Shown here piece after piece: positions 9,918 to 18,773 of a DNA stretch of 64,000 bases. This DNA is from Photobacterium angustum (GTDB lineage: Bacteria; Pseudomonadota; Gammaproteobacteria; Enterobacterales; Vibrionaceae): contig NZ_PYOM01000017.1 of assembly GCF_003026365.1 (NCBI RefSeq), positions 1-64,000 on the forward strand, given 5' to 3'. The position numbers and the translations under genes are program-made. The notes beneath the pieces are model-generated. The model made no database searches. It saw only the letters and a list, made by a program, of their open reading frames with translations, and was not told the origin of the DNA. Each line of letters begins with the position of its first letter. Positions within the stretch are counted from its first letter, which is position 1.

Positions 9918-10823
9918 ATGCAGCCCCAACAACTTCGTCAGCTCTCTCGCCAATTAGTCCGTCAACTCGGCATGCTAAATAGTCAATGTGGACAACTCGC
10001 CCTTACCCCTGTACAAGCCCACACTTTGATTGAACTCGAACAAGGGCCTTGTACGGTTAATCAAATGGCAGAGCGTTTACGGGTCGATAAATCCAATGCC
10101 AGCCGTAATTTAGCCATGTTACTCAACCAAGGATTGATCCATTCAATTGCCAACCCTAACGATAAACGTAGCCAACTCTCTCAGTTGACACCCAAGGGTA
10201 TTCAAACACTCACCACTCTTCACCACCAGCTTGATCAAGATACCCAAACGATTTTAGATCAACTGGATCAAGATGAAATAGAGCAGTTAGAAACAAGTTT
10301 ACGTCGTTACCATAAAGCTTTGACAATCACAGAGCATCAACAGGGATACGTACTAAGAGAAATCACGCCTTTAGATAATGCCGCCATTGCTGCACTTATT
10401 CGTCGTGTTTCAGCTGAATATGGATTAACCCCAGATAAAGGCTTTAGCGTTGCGGATCCTCATCTTGATGATCTATGCCAGCATTACCAATTACCGAAAA
10501 GTCGTTATTGGGTGATAGAAAAAAACAATCGTATTTTAGGCTGTGGCGGTGTAGCACCATTAGCGGGAGATGCACAGTGGAGTGAACTGCAAAAAGTCTT
10601 CTTCTTACCAGAGCTCAGAGGTAAGGGGTTAGCACGAGTATTAACTATTAAAGCATTAAAGTTTGCCCGAGAAAATGGTTTTAAAGGCTGTTATTTAGAA
10701 ACTACTGAGGTATTGAAAGAAGCGGTGAAACTCTATCAATCTTTAGGCTTTGTCGATATTCCTACCGCATTAGGCAGTACTGGGCACAGTGTATGTGAAA
10801 TTCACATGCTTAAAACTTTCTAA
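9918..10823 (+). CDS. MarR-type regulator fused to a GNAT acetyltransferase
   Basis: Residues 1 to about 140 are a winged helix of the MarR family: a helical dimerisation segment, then CTVNQMAERLRVDKSNASRN as the recognition region, then the wing NPNDKRSQLSQLT. Residues from about 145 to 301 are a GNAT N-acetyltransferase with the acetyl-CoA loop LRGKGLA and a C-terminal LYQSLGFVDIP. Such bifunctional fusions are known in proteobacteria; their ligands and acetyl acceptors are generally unknown. The gene ends at a terminator shared with the convergent mannosidase. The adjacent DUF2061 gene is a possible target, by position only. Confidence 0.88.
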   Translation: MQPQQLRQLSRQLVRQLGMLNSQCGQLALTPVQAHTLIELEQGPCTVNQMAERLRVDKSNASRNLAMLLNQGLIHSIANPNDKRSQLSQLTPKGIQTLTTLHHQLDQDTQTILDQLDQDEIEQLETSLRRYHKALTITEHQQGYVLREITPLDNAAIAALIRRVSAEYGLTPDKGFSVADPHLDDLCQHYQLPKSRYWVIEKNNRILGCGGVAPLAGDAQWSELQKVFFLPELRGKGLARVLTIKALKFARENGFKGCYLETTEVLKEAVKLYQSLGFVDIPTALGSTGHSVCEIHMLKTF

Positions 10824-10840
10824 TTCTTTAATTAGATAAT

Positions 10841-10877
10841 AAAAAGCCTGCTCAGAGGCTCTCTCAGCAGGCTTTTT
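10841..10877. terminator. Terminator between the MarR-GNAT gene and the mannosidase gene
   Basis: AGCCTGCT (10845-10852) pairs with AGCAGGCT (10866-10873) across a 13-base loop, flanked by AAAA on the left and TTTTT on the right. It serves the two convergent genes. Confidence 0.8.
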
Positions 10878-10894
10878 TAAAACGATATAATGTA

Positions 10895-13327
10895 TTAGTA
10901 GCTTTGCTTTAAATGGTAAACACGTAAGCCTTGCACAACTTCATCGTAGCTGGCTGAACCAATGTATTTAATTTGGCGTTGGTGCTCAGGGACGAGCGTG
11001 AAACTTGAATCTTCAAAGCGACCTTCCCCTTCAAATTCCAAATGAACATAGAAAGCAGGTTTGCTGCTACTCAGCATCACTGATATTTCACCGTTCATTT
11101 CAGCAACTTCAAAGCGTAAATCAGGATCTTCTAATTCACATTCTTTAGGCTTAGCTGGGAACCATGTGTTTTCAATCAGTTTATCGCCGTTACGTAAATG
11201 CACATGGAAGAAGCCTTCAGTCTCGTGACCATCAAGATCCTCATTTAACCATTCCCAAACCACTTTCGTGCAATCGGGATCAAGGAACTCTGAAATAGGT
11301 TCACGATACAAAATCTCGCCTTCCCAACTCTGCCATACCACCTCACCTTTTAACTCAGCACTATTACGACCATCATTGATCAAGTGAAGTTTTACTCCTT
11401 GATCATCACGTATAAAGGTCGCCATCTGTGGCGCAAAGAAACGTCGAGTATGATAGTGCAACTGTTTCCAACGACCACTATATTCTAGCGAAGACCATGA
11501 GCTTACTGGCCAGCAATCATTCAATTGCCAGAATAAAATGCCACGGTTTGTCGGCTTATGTGCACGCCAATATTCTGCTGCCGTTTTAATCGCCATCGCT
11601 TGTTGTACTTGCGATAGGTACAACATATTGACGAAACCATTAGGGAAACGGAAATAGCGGGTAAACATTTCAGTGATAATAGAATTACCACGACTATTTT
11701 TCTGATGACATTCAAAACTTGGTGACGTGATATTCCAATCTTGCTCAGGAGCAAAGGTCTTCACTGTCGGCAGTGATGGCCATGATTGAAAACCAAATTC
11801 AGAGCAAAAACGTGGCGTGACAGTTTGGTAGGCTTCAAAATCTTTACCTGAATGCCATACATCCCAGAAATGCATATCGCCACGCTTATCATCGTGCCAC
11901 GCATCGCCAAAATCTAACTCACCATTACACGGCGAACTCGCCCAAAAACGGCGAGAAGGATCTTCTTTTTCAACCACTTCAGCTAATGCACGATTTAAGC
12001 GATCATAATTAACAAGATATTTTTCGCGGTTTTGACGGGATTCCGGATACCAACTAATCGCACCTATCACTTCATTATCACCACACCATAAGGCTAGGCT
12101 TGCATGATCTTTTAATCGGCGGACTTGGTATTCAACTTCCTGTTTTACTTCTGCTACAAAATCAGGTGTTGAGGGGTACAGCGCACAAGCAAACATCAAA
12201 TCTTGCCATACCATGATCCCTAATTCATCACACAACTCATAGAAGATATCTTTTTCATACATGCCCCCGCCCCAAACACGTAGCATGTTCATATTGGCAG
12301 CTAACGCATCTTCAAGCAAAGAACGATAACGTTGATCCGTCATACGTGAAGGCATCGCATCCATCGGGATCCAATTGGCACCCAATGCAGAGATCTCAAC
12401 ATCGTTAACTTTAAAGACCATACTTTGGCCAAGTTCATCATCTTCAGTGATCAATTCAAGCTTGCGCAGACCAATCTTCTTATTGATATAACTGCCATCA
12501 GCTTCAATTTTCAGATCATATAAACGTGGTTTGCCATACCCAGCAGGCCACCAACGACGAGGCTCTGCGATACGGAACAAGACACATGTTTTCGTTGCGT
12601 CACGATCAAGCGTTAGGTGAAAGGTTTGATCGTTAAACGTGACAGCTGCGTTTGCTAATCCTTTCTCTGATACCACTTCATAATTGAGCGTGACAGATAA
12701 TTCGCACTCTTGATCTAGCCACTTTTGTTTCGTACTCACATGACTGATTCGAACATGCTCTATCGGTTGAAGCTCAATGTCACCATAAACACCAAGTACC
12801 GATAAACAAATTCCCCAATCCCAACCAGCATGACATTGTGTTTTACGCAAAGTATTCATGTGAGGAATTTGGTTATTCCCTTCAGCCCATGGCACTGGGA
12901 ATGGTAGTTTATCTGCGCGTTTTTTAGCGGCTAAATCAGCACGATGTAAGACAATCTCAATACGATTGCTACCCACTTGCAGACAGCTTAATACATCCAC
13001 TTTATGACGCATGAACATATTATTAAAATCAGCCACGGTATGGCCGTTTACACGGATCTCGGCAACGGTATCTAAGTGATCCATTACTAAGTCCATCGCA
13101 TTACAAGCTAACTGCCCTTCGGTTAACTCAAACTGTCGACTAACAACCCAATCGCATTCACCGACCCATTGAACTTTCTTTTCATTGGTAGCCCAATATG
13201 GATCAGGGATCTCGCCTGCAGCATAAAGCGCAGAATGTACATCGCCTGGCAATTCAATATGAAGATCTTGTAGTGCCGCTCGTTGAACACAGGTTAACTG
13301 CCATTGACCATTAAGCGAAATTGTCAT
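10895..13327 (-). CDS. Beta-mannosidase, glycoside hydrolase family 2
   Basis: The 810-residue protein has the GH2 layout: N-terminal jellyroll (SLNGQWQLT onward), immunoglobulin-like domain, and a TIM barrel starting near FKVNDVEISALGANWIPMD. The acid/base site is visible in LWCGDNEVIG and the nucleophile in RFCSEFGFQSWPS. WGGGMYEKDIFYE is typical of beta-mannosidases. No signal peptide is seen, so it should act in the cytoplasm on imported manno-oligosaccharides or beta-mannosides. The frame opens 15 bases earlier, but CTGGAG before the ATG at 13327 favours MTISLNGQ. No transporter or sugar kinase lies next to it. GH2 enzymes vary in specificity, so an exo-beta-glucosaminidase-like activity cannot be excluded. 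Confidence 0.85.
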   Translation of the reverse strand: MTISLNGQWQLTCVQRAALQDLHIELPGDVHSALYAAGEIPDPYWATNEKKVQWVGECDWVVSRQFELTEGQLACNAMDLVMDHLDTVAEIRVNGHTVADFNNMFMRHKVDVLSCLQVGSNRIEIVLHRADLAAKKRADKLPFPVPWAEGNNQIPHMNTLRKTQCHAGWDWGICLSVLGVYGDIELQPIEHVRISHVSTKQKWLDQECELSVTLNYEVVSEKGLANAAVTFNDQTFHLTLDRDATKTCVLFRIAEPRRWWPAGYGKPRLYDLKIEADGSYINKKIGLRKLELITEDDELGQSMVFKVNDVEISALGANWIPMDAMPSRMTDQRYRSLLEDALAANMNMLRVWGGGMYEKDIFYELCDELGIMVWQDLMFACALYPSTPDFVAEVKQEVEYQVRRLKDHASLALWCGDNEVIGAISWYPESRQNREKYLVNYDRLNRALAEVVEKEDPSRRFWASSPCNGELDFGDAWHDDKRGDMHFWDVWHSGKDFEAYQTVTPRFCSEFGFQSWPSLPTVKTFAPEQDWNITSPSFECHQKNSRGNSIITEMFTRYFRFPNGFVNMLYLSQVQQAMAIKTAAEYWRAHKPTNRGILFWQLNDCWPVSSWSSLEYSGRWKQLHYHTRRFFAPQMATFIRDDQGVKLHLINDGRNSAELKGEVVWQSWEGEILYREPISEFLDPDCTKVVWEWLNEDLDGHETEGFFHVHLRNGDKLIENTWFPAKPKECELEDPDLRFEVAEMNGEISVMLSSSKPAFYVHLEFEGEGRFEDSSFTLVPEHQRQIKYIGSASYDEVVQGLRVYHLKQSY

Positions 13328-13472
13328 CAATAACTCCAGCACTGAGCGTACTCAGTCAGCTTGATAATAAAACAAATAAATTTACGCAATTTTTTCTAGT
13401 GCACCGTGATCGTGATTACGCTTTGTTCATCTCAAAACATAAAAAGATCGATAACCACGGCTAAAAGGAGAA

Positions 13473-13496
13473 AAAGCCAGCAAAATGCCGGCTTTT
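13473..13496 (-). terminator. Terminator after rraB
   Basis: On the minus strand AAAGCCGGC and GCTGGCTTT pair with one mismatch or wobble, followed by TTCTCC. It lies just downstream of the rraB stop. Confidence 0.65.
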
Positions 13497-13520
13497 AATT
13501 ATTCAATCTGATTTTTACGA

Positions 13521-13919
13521 TTATTCTTCGTCTTCGAACTCTTCTTCGTCATCTTCATCAGACTCGAAGTAAGTGCCCCAACCGTCGTAATCGATATTGT
13601 GTTTTTCAGCAAGTTTGATTAACTTTTCTGCTTGTTCGTCAATCAACTCAGCGTTCAGTGCTGATTCCATTACAGCATCGAAACAAACAACTTTACCGCC
13701 GCCATCTTCTGGTGCTAGTTCAAGCTCTTCTGCTTCTAAAACTTCAAAACCAAGTTTAAAGGCTTCTACAGCAGCACCTTCTAACTCTTCAAACGTATCC
13801 GCTGAAAAGTGGTGCTCAATCGTATAAAGAGCATCTGGCTCACTGCCATCTTCAAGTAACGCGGCAATAATTTCGCGTGTTTCTTCTTTTTGCTCTTCGA
13901 TCAGTTCTGCATAAGACAT
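13521..13919 (-). CDS. rraB: Ribonuclease E inhibitor RraB
   Basis: RraB binds the C-terminal scaffold region of RNase E and modulates degradosome activity. The 132 residues are very acidic, ending in an Asp/Glu tail ([14 protein letters not shown]). The motifs [19 protein letters not shown] and YDGWGTYFE are diagnostic. The ATG is preceded by GGAGTG at close spacing. It is divergent from argF, an order conserved in vibrios. Confidence 0.93.
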   Translation of the reverse strand: MSYAELIEEQKEETREIIAALLEDGSEPDALYTIEHHFSADTFEELEGAAVEAFKLGFEVLEAEELELAPEDGGGKVVCFDAVMESALNAELIDEQAEKLIKLAEKHNIDYDGWGTYFESDEDDEEEFEDEE

Positions 13920-14224
13920 GGGTTCACTCCGACTGTGGAATCAATTTGCTGGCAAATATCGCATGGTTTGCCATCAATTACCACCTGTTAGTGAGAAGCA
14001 CAGATAATTAGTCTTACCTTGGGTTTTAGCGTTCATATTCAGCACTCTTATTACTCTCGAAAAAACTAAGGAAACCAAATAATCTTGCATAATAAGCGCA
14101 CAGCTATTCACAACACAGTAATAATAAGATAAACATAAAGTAACAATAACGAATATCTAGCAACCTAGTCACAACAAGGGGGGTATTCGGTTAGAAACAT
14201 TATAAAATGAAAGAGGGAACTATC
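13920..14224. other. Divergent rraB/argF intergenic region
   Basis: About 305 bases carry the promoters of both genes. I looked for ArgR boxes: TGCATAATAAGC near 14087 resembles a half box but has no good partner. The purine-rich AAGAGGGAAC directly before 14225 is the argF ribosome site. No other gene is apparent. Confidence 0.4.
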
Positions 14225-15235
14225 ATGGCTTTTAATCTTCGTAACCGTAACTTCCTTAAATTATTAGATTTTACTCCACGAGAAATTCAACATCTTCTCG
14301 ATTTATCTGCTGAATTAAAAAAAGCCAAATACAATGGTTACGAGCAGCCACGCTTAAGCGGAAAAAATATTGCGCTCATATTTGAAAAATCATCGACCCG
14401 TACTCGTTGTGCATTTGAAGTGGCGGCTTTTGATCAAGGCGCAAAAGTGACATATCTTGGCCCATCAGGCTCACAAATCGGCCACAAAGAATCAATGAAA
14501 GACACCGCGCGCGTATTGGGTCGCATGTATGATGGCATTGAATACCGCGGCTTTGGTCAAGCCGTTGTTGAAGAGTTGGGGCAATATGCTGGAGTACCAG
14601 TTTGGAATGGGTTAACCGATGAATTCCACCCGACTCAAATTTTAGCTGATTTTCTAACGATGCAAGAACATGGTCGTGGCAAGCAACTCCATGAAATCAC
14701 CTTTGCTTATTTAGGTGATGCGCGTAATAACATGGGAAATTCATTACTCGTTGGGGCAGCGAAAATGGGGATGGATATTCGTCTCGTTGCGCCAAAAGCG
14801 TTCTGGCCTGAAAGCGAGTTAGTAGCACAGTGTCGTGAAATTGCATCAGAGACAGGCGCGAAAATCACTCTCACAGAAAATGTGCAAGAAGGTGTTCAAG
14901 GATGTGACTTTTTATATACTGATGTATGGGTTTCAATGGGTGAAGCAAAAGAAGCGTGGGCTGAGCGTATTCAGTTAATGCTCCCTTATCAAGTCAATAT
15001 GGACTTACTGAAAGCAACAGGTAATCCTCATGTGAAATTTATGCATTGCTTACCCGCTTTCCATGGCGAAGATACCACTATTGGTAAGGAGCTCGCGCAA
15101 GAATATCCTGAACTGGCCCAAGGCGTTGAAGTCACCGATGAAGTCATTGAATCCAAACATTCAATTGTTTTTGATGAAGCAGAGAATCGTATGCACACCA
15201 TTAAAGCAGTCATGGTTGCCACACTGGGGCATTAA
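14225..15235 (+). CDS. argF: Ornithine carbamoyltransferase
   Basis: The enzyme joins carbamoyl phosphate and ornithine to give citrulline in arginine synthesis. The 336 residues contain the carbamoyl-phosphate motif STRTR (57-61), HPTQ in the middle, and the ornithine-binding FMHCLP with Cys275. The frame begins 18 bases earlier, but GAGGG about 7 bases before the ATG at 14225 and the conserved [10 protein letters not shown] favour this start. It stands alone next to pyrBI, which uses the same carbamoyl phosphate pool. The anabolic form is likely, because no arcA or arcC is nearby. Confidence 0.95.
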   Translation: MAFNLRNRNFLKLLDFTPREIQHLLDLSAELKKAKYNGYEQPRLSGKNIALIFEKSSTRTRCAFEVAAFDQGAKVTYLGPSGSQIGHKESMKDTARVLGRMYDGIEYRGFGQAVVEELGQYAGVPVWNGLTDEFHPTQILADFLTMQEHGRGKQLHEITFAYLGDARNNMGNSLLVGAAKMGMDIRLVAPKAFWPESELVAQCREIASETGAKITLTENVQEGVQGCDFLYTDVWVSMGEAKEAWAERIQLMLPYQVNMDLLKATGNPHVKFMHCLPAFHGEDTTIGKELAQEYPELAQGVEVTDEVIESKHSIVFDEAENRMHTIKAVMVATLGH

Positions 15236-15265
15236 TAAATGCCTGTTGATAGTTTTAGCAAACGC

Positions 15266-15301
15266 TTGCGTCACTTAAAAATGACGGTATAATCCTTGCC
15301 A
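15266..15301 (+). promoter_or_regulatory. pyrBI promoter with AATTTG initiation region
   Basis: A perfect -10 TATAAT (15288-15293) has a weak -35 TTGCGT (15266-15271) 16 bases upstream. Seven bases after the -10 the sequence reads AATTTG (15301-15306). The E. coli pyrBI promoter starts its transcript with AAUUUG and uses it for UTP-sensitive reiterative initiation. The match of sequence and spacing suggests the same control. The promoter is seen; the mechanism is inferred. Confidence 0.75.
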
Positions 15302-15309
15302 ATTTGTCG

Positions 15310-15387
15310 AACACGAGCTAAGAGATGAACCTGACAATAACTCCACTACAGAATTATCGTCACCGCTTTTTAACGCAGGTTCGTGTT
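15310..15387 (+). promoter_or_regulatory. Split stem in the pyrBI leader
   Basis: CAGGTTC-GTGTT (15376-15387) is complementary to GAACCTG (15327-15333) and AACACG (15310-15315). The 5' half is interrupted by an 11-base bulge holding the start region of the leader peptide. Folding would hide the leader start and bring the polymerase to the terminator, so it may act as a pause or anti-leader structure. The pairing is seen; the role is inferred. Confidence 0.5.
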
Positions 15388-15420
15388 TCTATTTTCATAA
15401 AAAAAGCCTCCTTTTATTAA
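15325..15420 (+). CDS. pyrL: Putative pyrBI leader peptide (PyrL-like)
   Basis: A 31-codon frame begins MNLTITPLQNYRHRF and ends ...SIFIKKASFY, with its stop inside the attenuator hairpin. The placement matches E. coli pyrL, where coupled translation at low UTP disrupts the terminator. The mRNA has several U-rich stretches (CGCTTTTTAACG, TTTCTATTTTC), as needed for UTP-sensitive pausing. The peptide sequence is not similar to E. coli PyrL, and only the architecture is shared. The ribosome site (AAGAG) is weak and very close to the ATG. Confidence 0.65.
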   Translation: MNLTITPLQNYRHRFLTQVRVSIFIKKASFY

Positions 15421-15434
15421 GGAGGCTTTTTTTT
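15404..15434 (+). terminator. pyrBI attenuator
   Basis: GCCTCCTT (15406-15413), loop TTATT, AAGGAGGC (15419-15426), then eight T residues. It lies between the leader peptide and pyrB and overlaps the leader-peptide stop, as in pyrimidine attenuation systems. Confidence 0.88.
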
Positions 15435-15507
15435 GTCTGTAAATCGGCAAGGATCACGGTGAATGCCGTATTGAGCGTTATTTATTTTATTTTGAGGGAA
15501 AGAAACC

Positions 15508-16437
15508 ATGGCTAATTCGCTGTTTAAAAAGCATATTATTTCCATCCCAGAGCTTAGTCGCGCAGAGCTTGAATTAATTATCCAAACCGCAGGACAATTG
15601 AAAGCTGATCCTAATCCTGAACTACTAAAAAACAAAGTGATTGCAAGTTGCTTCTTTGAACCATCAACCCGTACCCGACTATCATTTGAAACCGCTATTC
15701 AACGTTTAGGCGGGACTGTGGTGGGGTTTGATAGCGCAGGCAATACGTCTCTAGCCAATAAAGGCGAAACGCTCTCTGATTCAGTACAAGTGATTACTTC
15801 ATACGTTGACGCTTTCGTTATGCGTCACCCTCAAGAAGGCGCTGCTCGTTTGGCATCTGAATTCTCTAACGGTATTCCAGTTATCAATGGTGGTGATGGT
15901 GCAAACCAACACCCAACGCAGACCCTTTTAGATCTGTTCACCATCTACGAAACCCAAGGCACGTTAGATAACATTAATATTGCCTTTGTTGGCGACTTAA
16001 AATACGGACGTACGGTTCACTCGTTAACTCAAGCCTTATCTAAATTTGAGAACGTAAAATTCTTTTTCATCGCGCCAGAAGTACTCGCGATGCCTGACTA
16101 TATTTGTGAAGAGTTAGATGACGCAGGTATTGCTTATAGCCTTCATAGTGATATGGAAGATGTGATCCCTGAGCTTGATATCCTTTATATGACGCGAGTA
16201 CAAAAAGAACGTTTTGATGAATCAGAATACGCCCACATGAAGGCGGCTTATATATTAACGGCGAAGATGCTAGAAGGTGCACGTGACAACTTAAAAGTGC
16301 TGCATCCACTACCACGTGTTGATGAAATTACCGTGGATGTTGATAAAACTAAACATGCTTACTTTTTCCAGCAAGCAGAAAATGGTGTTTACGCACGTCA
16401 GGCGCTATTAGCCCTAGTTCTTAACGAAACCTTATAA
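15508..16437 (+). CDS. pyrB: Aspartate carbamoyltransferase catalytic subunit
   Basis: PyrB makes carbamoyl-aspartate, the committed step of pyrimidine synthesis, as trimers in the PyrB6-PyrI6 holoenzyme. The 309 residues hold STRTR (53-57), HPTQTLLD and [11 protein letters not shown]. The start ATG has GAGGGAAAG upstream. pyrI follows after 15 bases. The unit is controlled by the leader described at 15266-15434. Confidence 0.97.
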   Translation: MANSLFKKHIISIPELSRAELELIIQTAGQLKADPNPELLKNKVIASCFFEPSTRTRLSFETAIQRLGGTVVGFDSAGNTSLANKGETLSDSVQVITSYVDAFVMRHPQEGAARLASEFSNGIPVINGGDGANQHPTQTLLDLFTIYETQGTLDNINIAFVGDLKYGRTVHSLTQALSKFENVKFFFIAPEVLAMPDYICEELDDAGIAYSLHSDMEDVIPELDILYMTRVQKERFDESEYAHMKAAYILTAKMLEGARDNLKVLHPLPRVDEITVDVDKTKHAYFFQQAENGVYARQALLALVLNETL

Positions 16438-16452
16438 GCAGGAGCGATGATC

Positions 16453-16920
16453 ATGTCTAAAGAAACCCAACTTAAAGTTGAAGCAATCAAAAACGGCACT
16501 GTTATCGACCATATTCCTGCGCATGTGGGTATCAAGGTACTTAAACTATTTAATATGGATAACTCGAACCAACGAGTGACAATTGGTTTGAACCTGCCTT
16601 CATCAGCCCTTGGTGCAAAAGATTTGATCAAGATTGAAAATGTCTTTATCAATGAAGATCAAGCTAACCAACTGGCACTGTATGCACCGAAAGCAACCGT
16701 TAACCAAATTGAAAATTATGAAGTAGTAAAGAAACTTAACTTATCATTACCTGACTTTATTAGTGCAGTATTTAAGTGTCCAAACACTAACTGTATTTCA
16801 CACGGTGAGCCAGTAAGTAGTGGCTTTAAGGTACTGACTAAAAAAGCAGATATTCAACTTAAATGTAAATACTGCGAAAAAGTTTTCTCTCGTGAAATCG
16901 TGACAGAGTGCAACGCATAA
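16453..16920 (+). CDS. pyrI: Aspartate carbamoyltransferase regulatory subunit
   Basis: PyrI binds CTP, UTP and ATP and confers allosteric control on PyrB. The 155 residues include the four zinc cysteines at 109, 114, 138 and 141, the same numbers as in E. coli. Two ATGs compete, at 16447 and 16453. AGGAG lies only two bases before the first and eight before the second, so I use 16453. The gene ends before a hairpin with a T-rich tail. Confidence 0.96.
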   Translation: MSKETQLKVEAIKNGTVIDHIPAHVGIKVLKLFNMDNSNQRVTIGLNLPSSALGAKDLIKIENVFINEDQANQLALYAPKATVNQIENYEVVKKLNLSLPDFISAVFKCPNTNCISHGEPVSSGFKVLTKKADIQLKCKYCEKVFSREIVTECNA

Positions 16921-16934
16921 CTTTGTTATCAACT

Positions 16935-16966
16935 GCCCGTTAGCTTCATAGCGGGCTTTATTCTTT
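16935..16966 (+). terminator. Probable terminator after pyrI
   Basis: GCCCGTTA and TAGCGGGC pair with one G-T wobble around a 6-base loop, followed by TTTATTCTTT. Confidence 0.6.
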
Positions 16967-16995
16967 AAATCTCTCCCCACAAACAACAAAAATAC

Positions 16996-17082
16996 CACTA
17001 AGACATTATTTAGTGATAAACATCAAGTTTCTTATTATTCCTCCCTGCTACCATCTTTGCATTAAATATCACTAAAAGTGAT
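16996..17082 (+). promoter_or_regulatory. Two palindromic candidate operators upstream of the ArgR paralogue
   Basis: CACTAA (16996-17001) and TTAGTG (17010-17015) form an inverted repeat with an 8-base spacer. Fifty bases on, ATCACT-AAA-AGTGAT (17068-17082) is a perfect 15-base palindrome ending 55 bases before the argR-like start. The sites share the half-element TTAGTGAT or a close variant. They do not match the classical TGAATA ARG-box half-site. Confidence 0.5.
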
Positions 17083-17137
17083 TATTCTTGCAGCATTGCA
17101 CCAATCAAAATGCATAAAGAACAATAAGGAGATGTCC

Positions 17138-17626
17138 ATGAATGGACATGAATCCCCCGGAATCATCAGTCATTATTGCGAAAAAAACATGACAGCCGTT
17201 TGTAAACGATTATTACAAACGCACAATTATTCAACTCAAGATCATATTCGCAACGCTCTAATTAAAGAGGGGTTTGATGATATCAGCCAATCCACCGTTT
17301 CACGTCTACTCACTAAGCTCAAAATAATAAAAGCTCCGAACGTCTATGGTAAGCGGGTGTATTGTGTTACTGAAACCACCAACCCTACATATATTGACTC
17401 TGAGATCGCTTCACAAATTGAGTTTGTTACTCATAATAACTTAGTGATTGTTGTTAAAACCCACCCGGGATCAGCACAACTCATCGCAAGAATTATTGAC
17501 CTTCATCCACATCAAGAAATTTTAGGAACCATAGCTGGCAATGACACTATAATGGTTGCACCTTGTCATATTGATCGGATCAGTGATTGTGAAGAAGCCG
17601 TTTGTCTAAGTCTTGGTATGATATAA
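17138..17626 (+). CDS. ArgR-family transcriptional regulator (paralogue)
   Basis: At 162 residues it has the ArgR layout: N-terminal winged helix (about 10-80, with DDISQSTVSRLLTKLKIIKAPN as recognition region) and a C-terminal oligomerisation and arginine-binding domain containing GSAQLIARIID and ILGTIAGNDTIMV. The GTIAGNDT block is the arginine-binding signature. In vibrios the canonical argR is usually beside mdh, so this copy between pyrBI and ridA is probably a second regulator. AAGGA seven bases before 17138 picks the second of two ATGs. Palindromes in the upstream region suggest autoregulation. It could also be the sole ArgR if none exists elsewhere. Confidence 0.85.
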   Translation: MNGHESPGIISHYCEKNMTAVCKRLLQTHNYSTQDHIRNALIKEGFDDISQSTVSRLLTKLKIIKAPNVYGKRVYCVTETTNPTYIDSEIASQIEFVTHNNLVIVVKTHPGSAQLIARIIDLHPHQEILGTIAGNDTIMVAPCHIDRISDCEEAVCLSLGMI

Positions 17627-17737
17627 AAACGTTCTAACCAGCTTGAATCTTCCTAACTTAGCCCCCATAACATCATCAATCAGGTAGCGTGACGCGTCAC
17701 TTACGCTATAACAATTAAACATAAGTAAGGGTAAACA

Positions 17738-18124
17738 ATGACTAAGGTTCTTCATACAGAGCAAGCTCCTGCAGCAATCGGTCCATACGTACAAGGTGTT
17801 GATCTTGGTAATATGGTACTCACTTCAGGTCAGATCCCTGTAAACCCAGCAACAGGTGAAGTACCAGAAGAAATTGCAGCGCAAGCTCGCCAATCTTTAG
17901 ACAATGTAAAAGCAGTCGTTGAATCTTCAGGTCTTCAGGTTTCTGACATTGTTAAGATGACGGTTTTTGTTAAAGATCTAAATGACTTCGCAGCCGTTAA
18001 CGAAGTATATGGTAGCTTCTTTGATGAACATAACGCACCTTACCCAGCACGCTCTTGTGTTGAAGTTGCACGTTTACCAAAAGATGTAAAAATTGAAATT
18101 GAAGCAATTGCTGTTCGTAAATAA
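17738..18124 (+). CDS. ridA: RidA enamine/imine deaminase
   Basis: RidA hydrolyses reactive 2-aminoacrylate and other enamines made by PLP enzymes, which protects, among others, branched-chain amino acid synthesis. At 128 residues, PYPARSCVEVARLP contains the catalytic Arg105 and Cys107. AGTAAGGG precedes the ATG. In E. coli the gene also lies next to pyrBI, here with an ArgR paralogue between. A terminator shared with idi follows. Confidence 0.96.
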   Translation: MTKVLHTEQAPAAIGPYVQGVDLGNMVLTSGQIPVNPATGEVPEEIAAQARQSLDNVKAVVESSGLQVSDIVKMTVFVKDLNDFAAVNEVYGSFFDEHNAPYPARSCVEVARLPKDVKIEIEAIAVRK

Positions 18125-18164
18125 TCGTTGCTAATAAACGTTTAATTACCTCTTAATTTGCTAT

Positions 18165-18204
18165 AAAAAAAGCTGCTAACGGAATCTCGATAGCAGCTTT
18201 TTTA
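18165..18204. terminator. Terminator between ridA and idi
   Basis: AGCTGCTA (18171-18178) pairs with TAGCAGCT (18191-18198), flanked by A7 and T6 runs, and serves both convergent genes. Confidence 0.85.
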
Positions 18205-18222
18205 TGAATAAAACAACGCTAA

Positions 18223-18747
18223 TTACTTAGTGGCAAAAGCAAAAACTTGACTAAACCATGCTGTAAATAACTCAGGCTGAGTCTTTAGCGTTTGTTTAAT
18301 CGCCTCTTCAGACCACCAGCGGTAATCCATCACTTCATCAGCGTTAGGAACAACCTTTATCTCGCCAGCATCAGCTACCAACACATGATCGAGCTCATGC
18401 TCAAACAGTTGGTTATCAAGCTCTGCGTAATAGCAGAAGTGACCAATATCAGACAACGAAGTCACTTCCGTGATCCCCATTTCTTCAGCTAAACGTCGTA
18501 TCCCTGCTTGCTCTATCGACTCATGTTGGCGAGGGTGTGAACAACACGTGTTAGTCCACAACCCACCACTATGATATTTGTGCAACGCGCGTTGATGAAG
18601 TAAGTATTCACGGCCAGACGTGGTATTTCGATACAACAAAACCGAAAAAGCCAAATGCAAAGCACCTTGTTTATGCGCTGCCATTTTCTCTTGTAAGCCT
18701 TGATATTCACCTTGGTTATCAACCAAGACTACATATTCTTCAGTCAT
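18223..18747 (-). CDS. idi: Isopentenyl-diphosphate delta-isomerase, type I
   Basis: Idi interconverts IPP and DMAPP for isoprenoid synthesis, which includes the undecaprenyl phosphate that UppP recycles. The 174 residues form a Nudix fold. The active-site cysteine is in TNTCCSHPR (about 66-73). The metal and acid residues are in FEHELDHV (Glu116, Glu118), and the Nudix-like AGIRRLAEEMG is present. A GTG codon stands directly before the ATG; I use the ATG, and no clear ribosome site decides. It is a single gene between two terminators. Confidence 0.92.
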   Translation of the reverse strand: MTEEYVVLVDNQGEYQGLQEKMAAHKQGALHLAFSVLLYRNTTSGREYLLHQRALHKYHSGGLWTNTCCSHPRQHESIEQAGIRRLAEEMGITEVTSLSDIGHFCYYAELDNQLFEHELDHVLVADAGEIKVVPNADEVMDYRWWSEEAIKQTLKTQPELFTAWFSQVFAFATK

Positions 18748-18773
18748 CACTCTTTACTACTGTTATAAAATTC

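Noticed and set aside
13990..14224. ARG box upstream of argF
   Set aside because: Only a single degenerate half-site (TGCATAATAAGC) is seen, without a paired box. I do not claim ArgR control from it.
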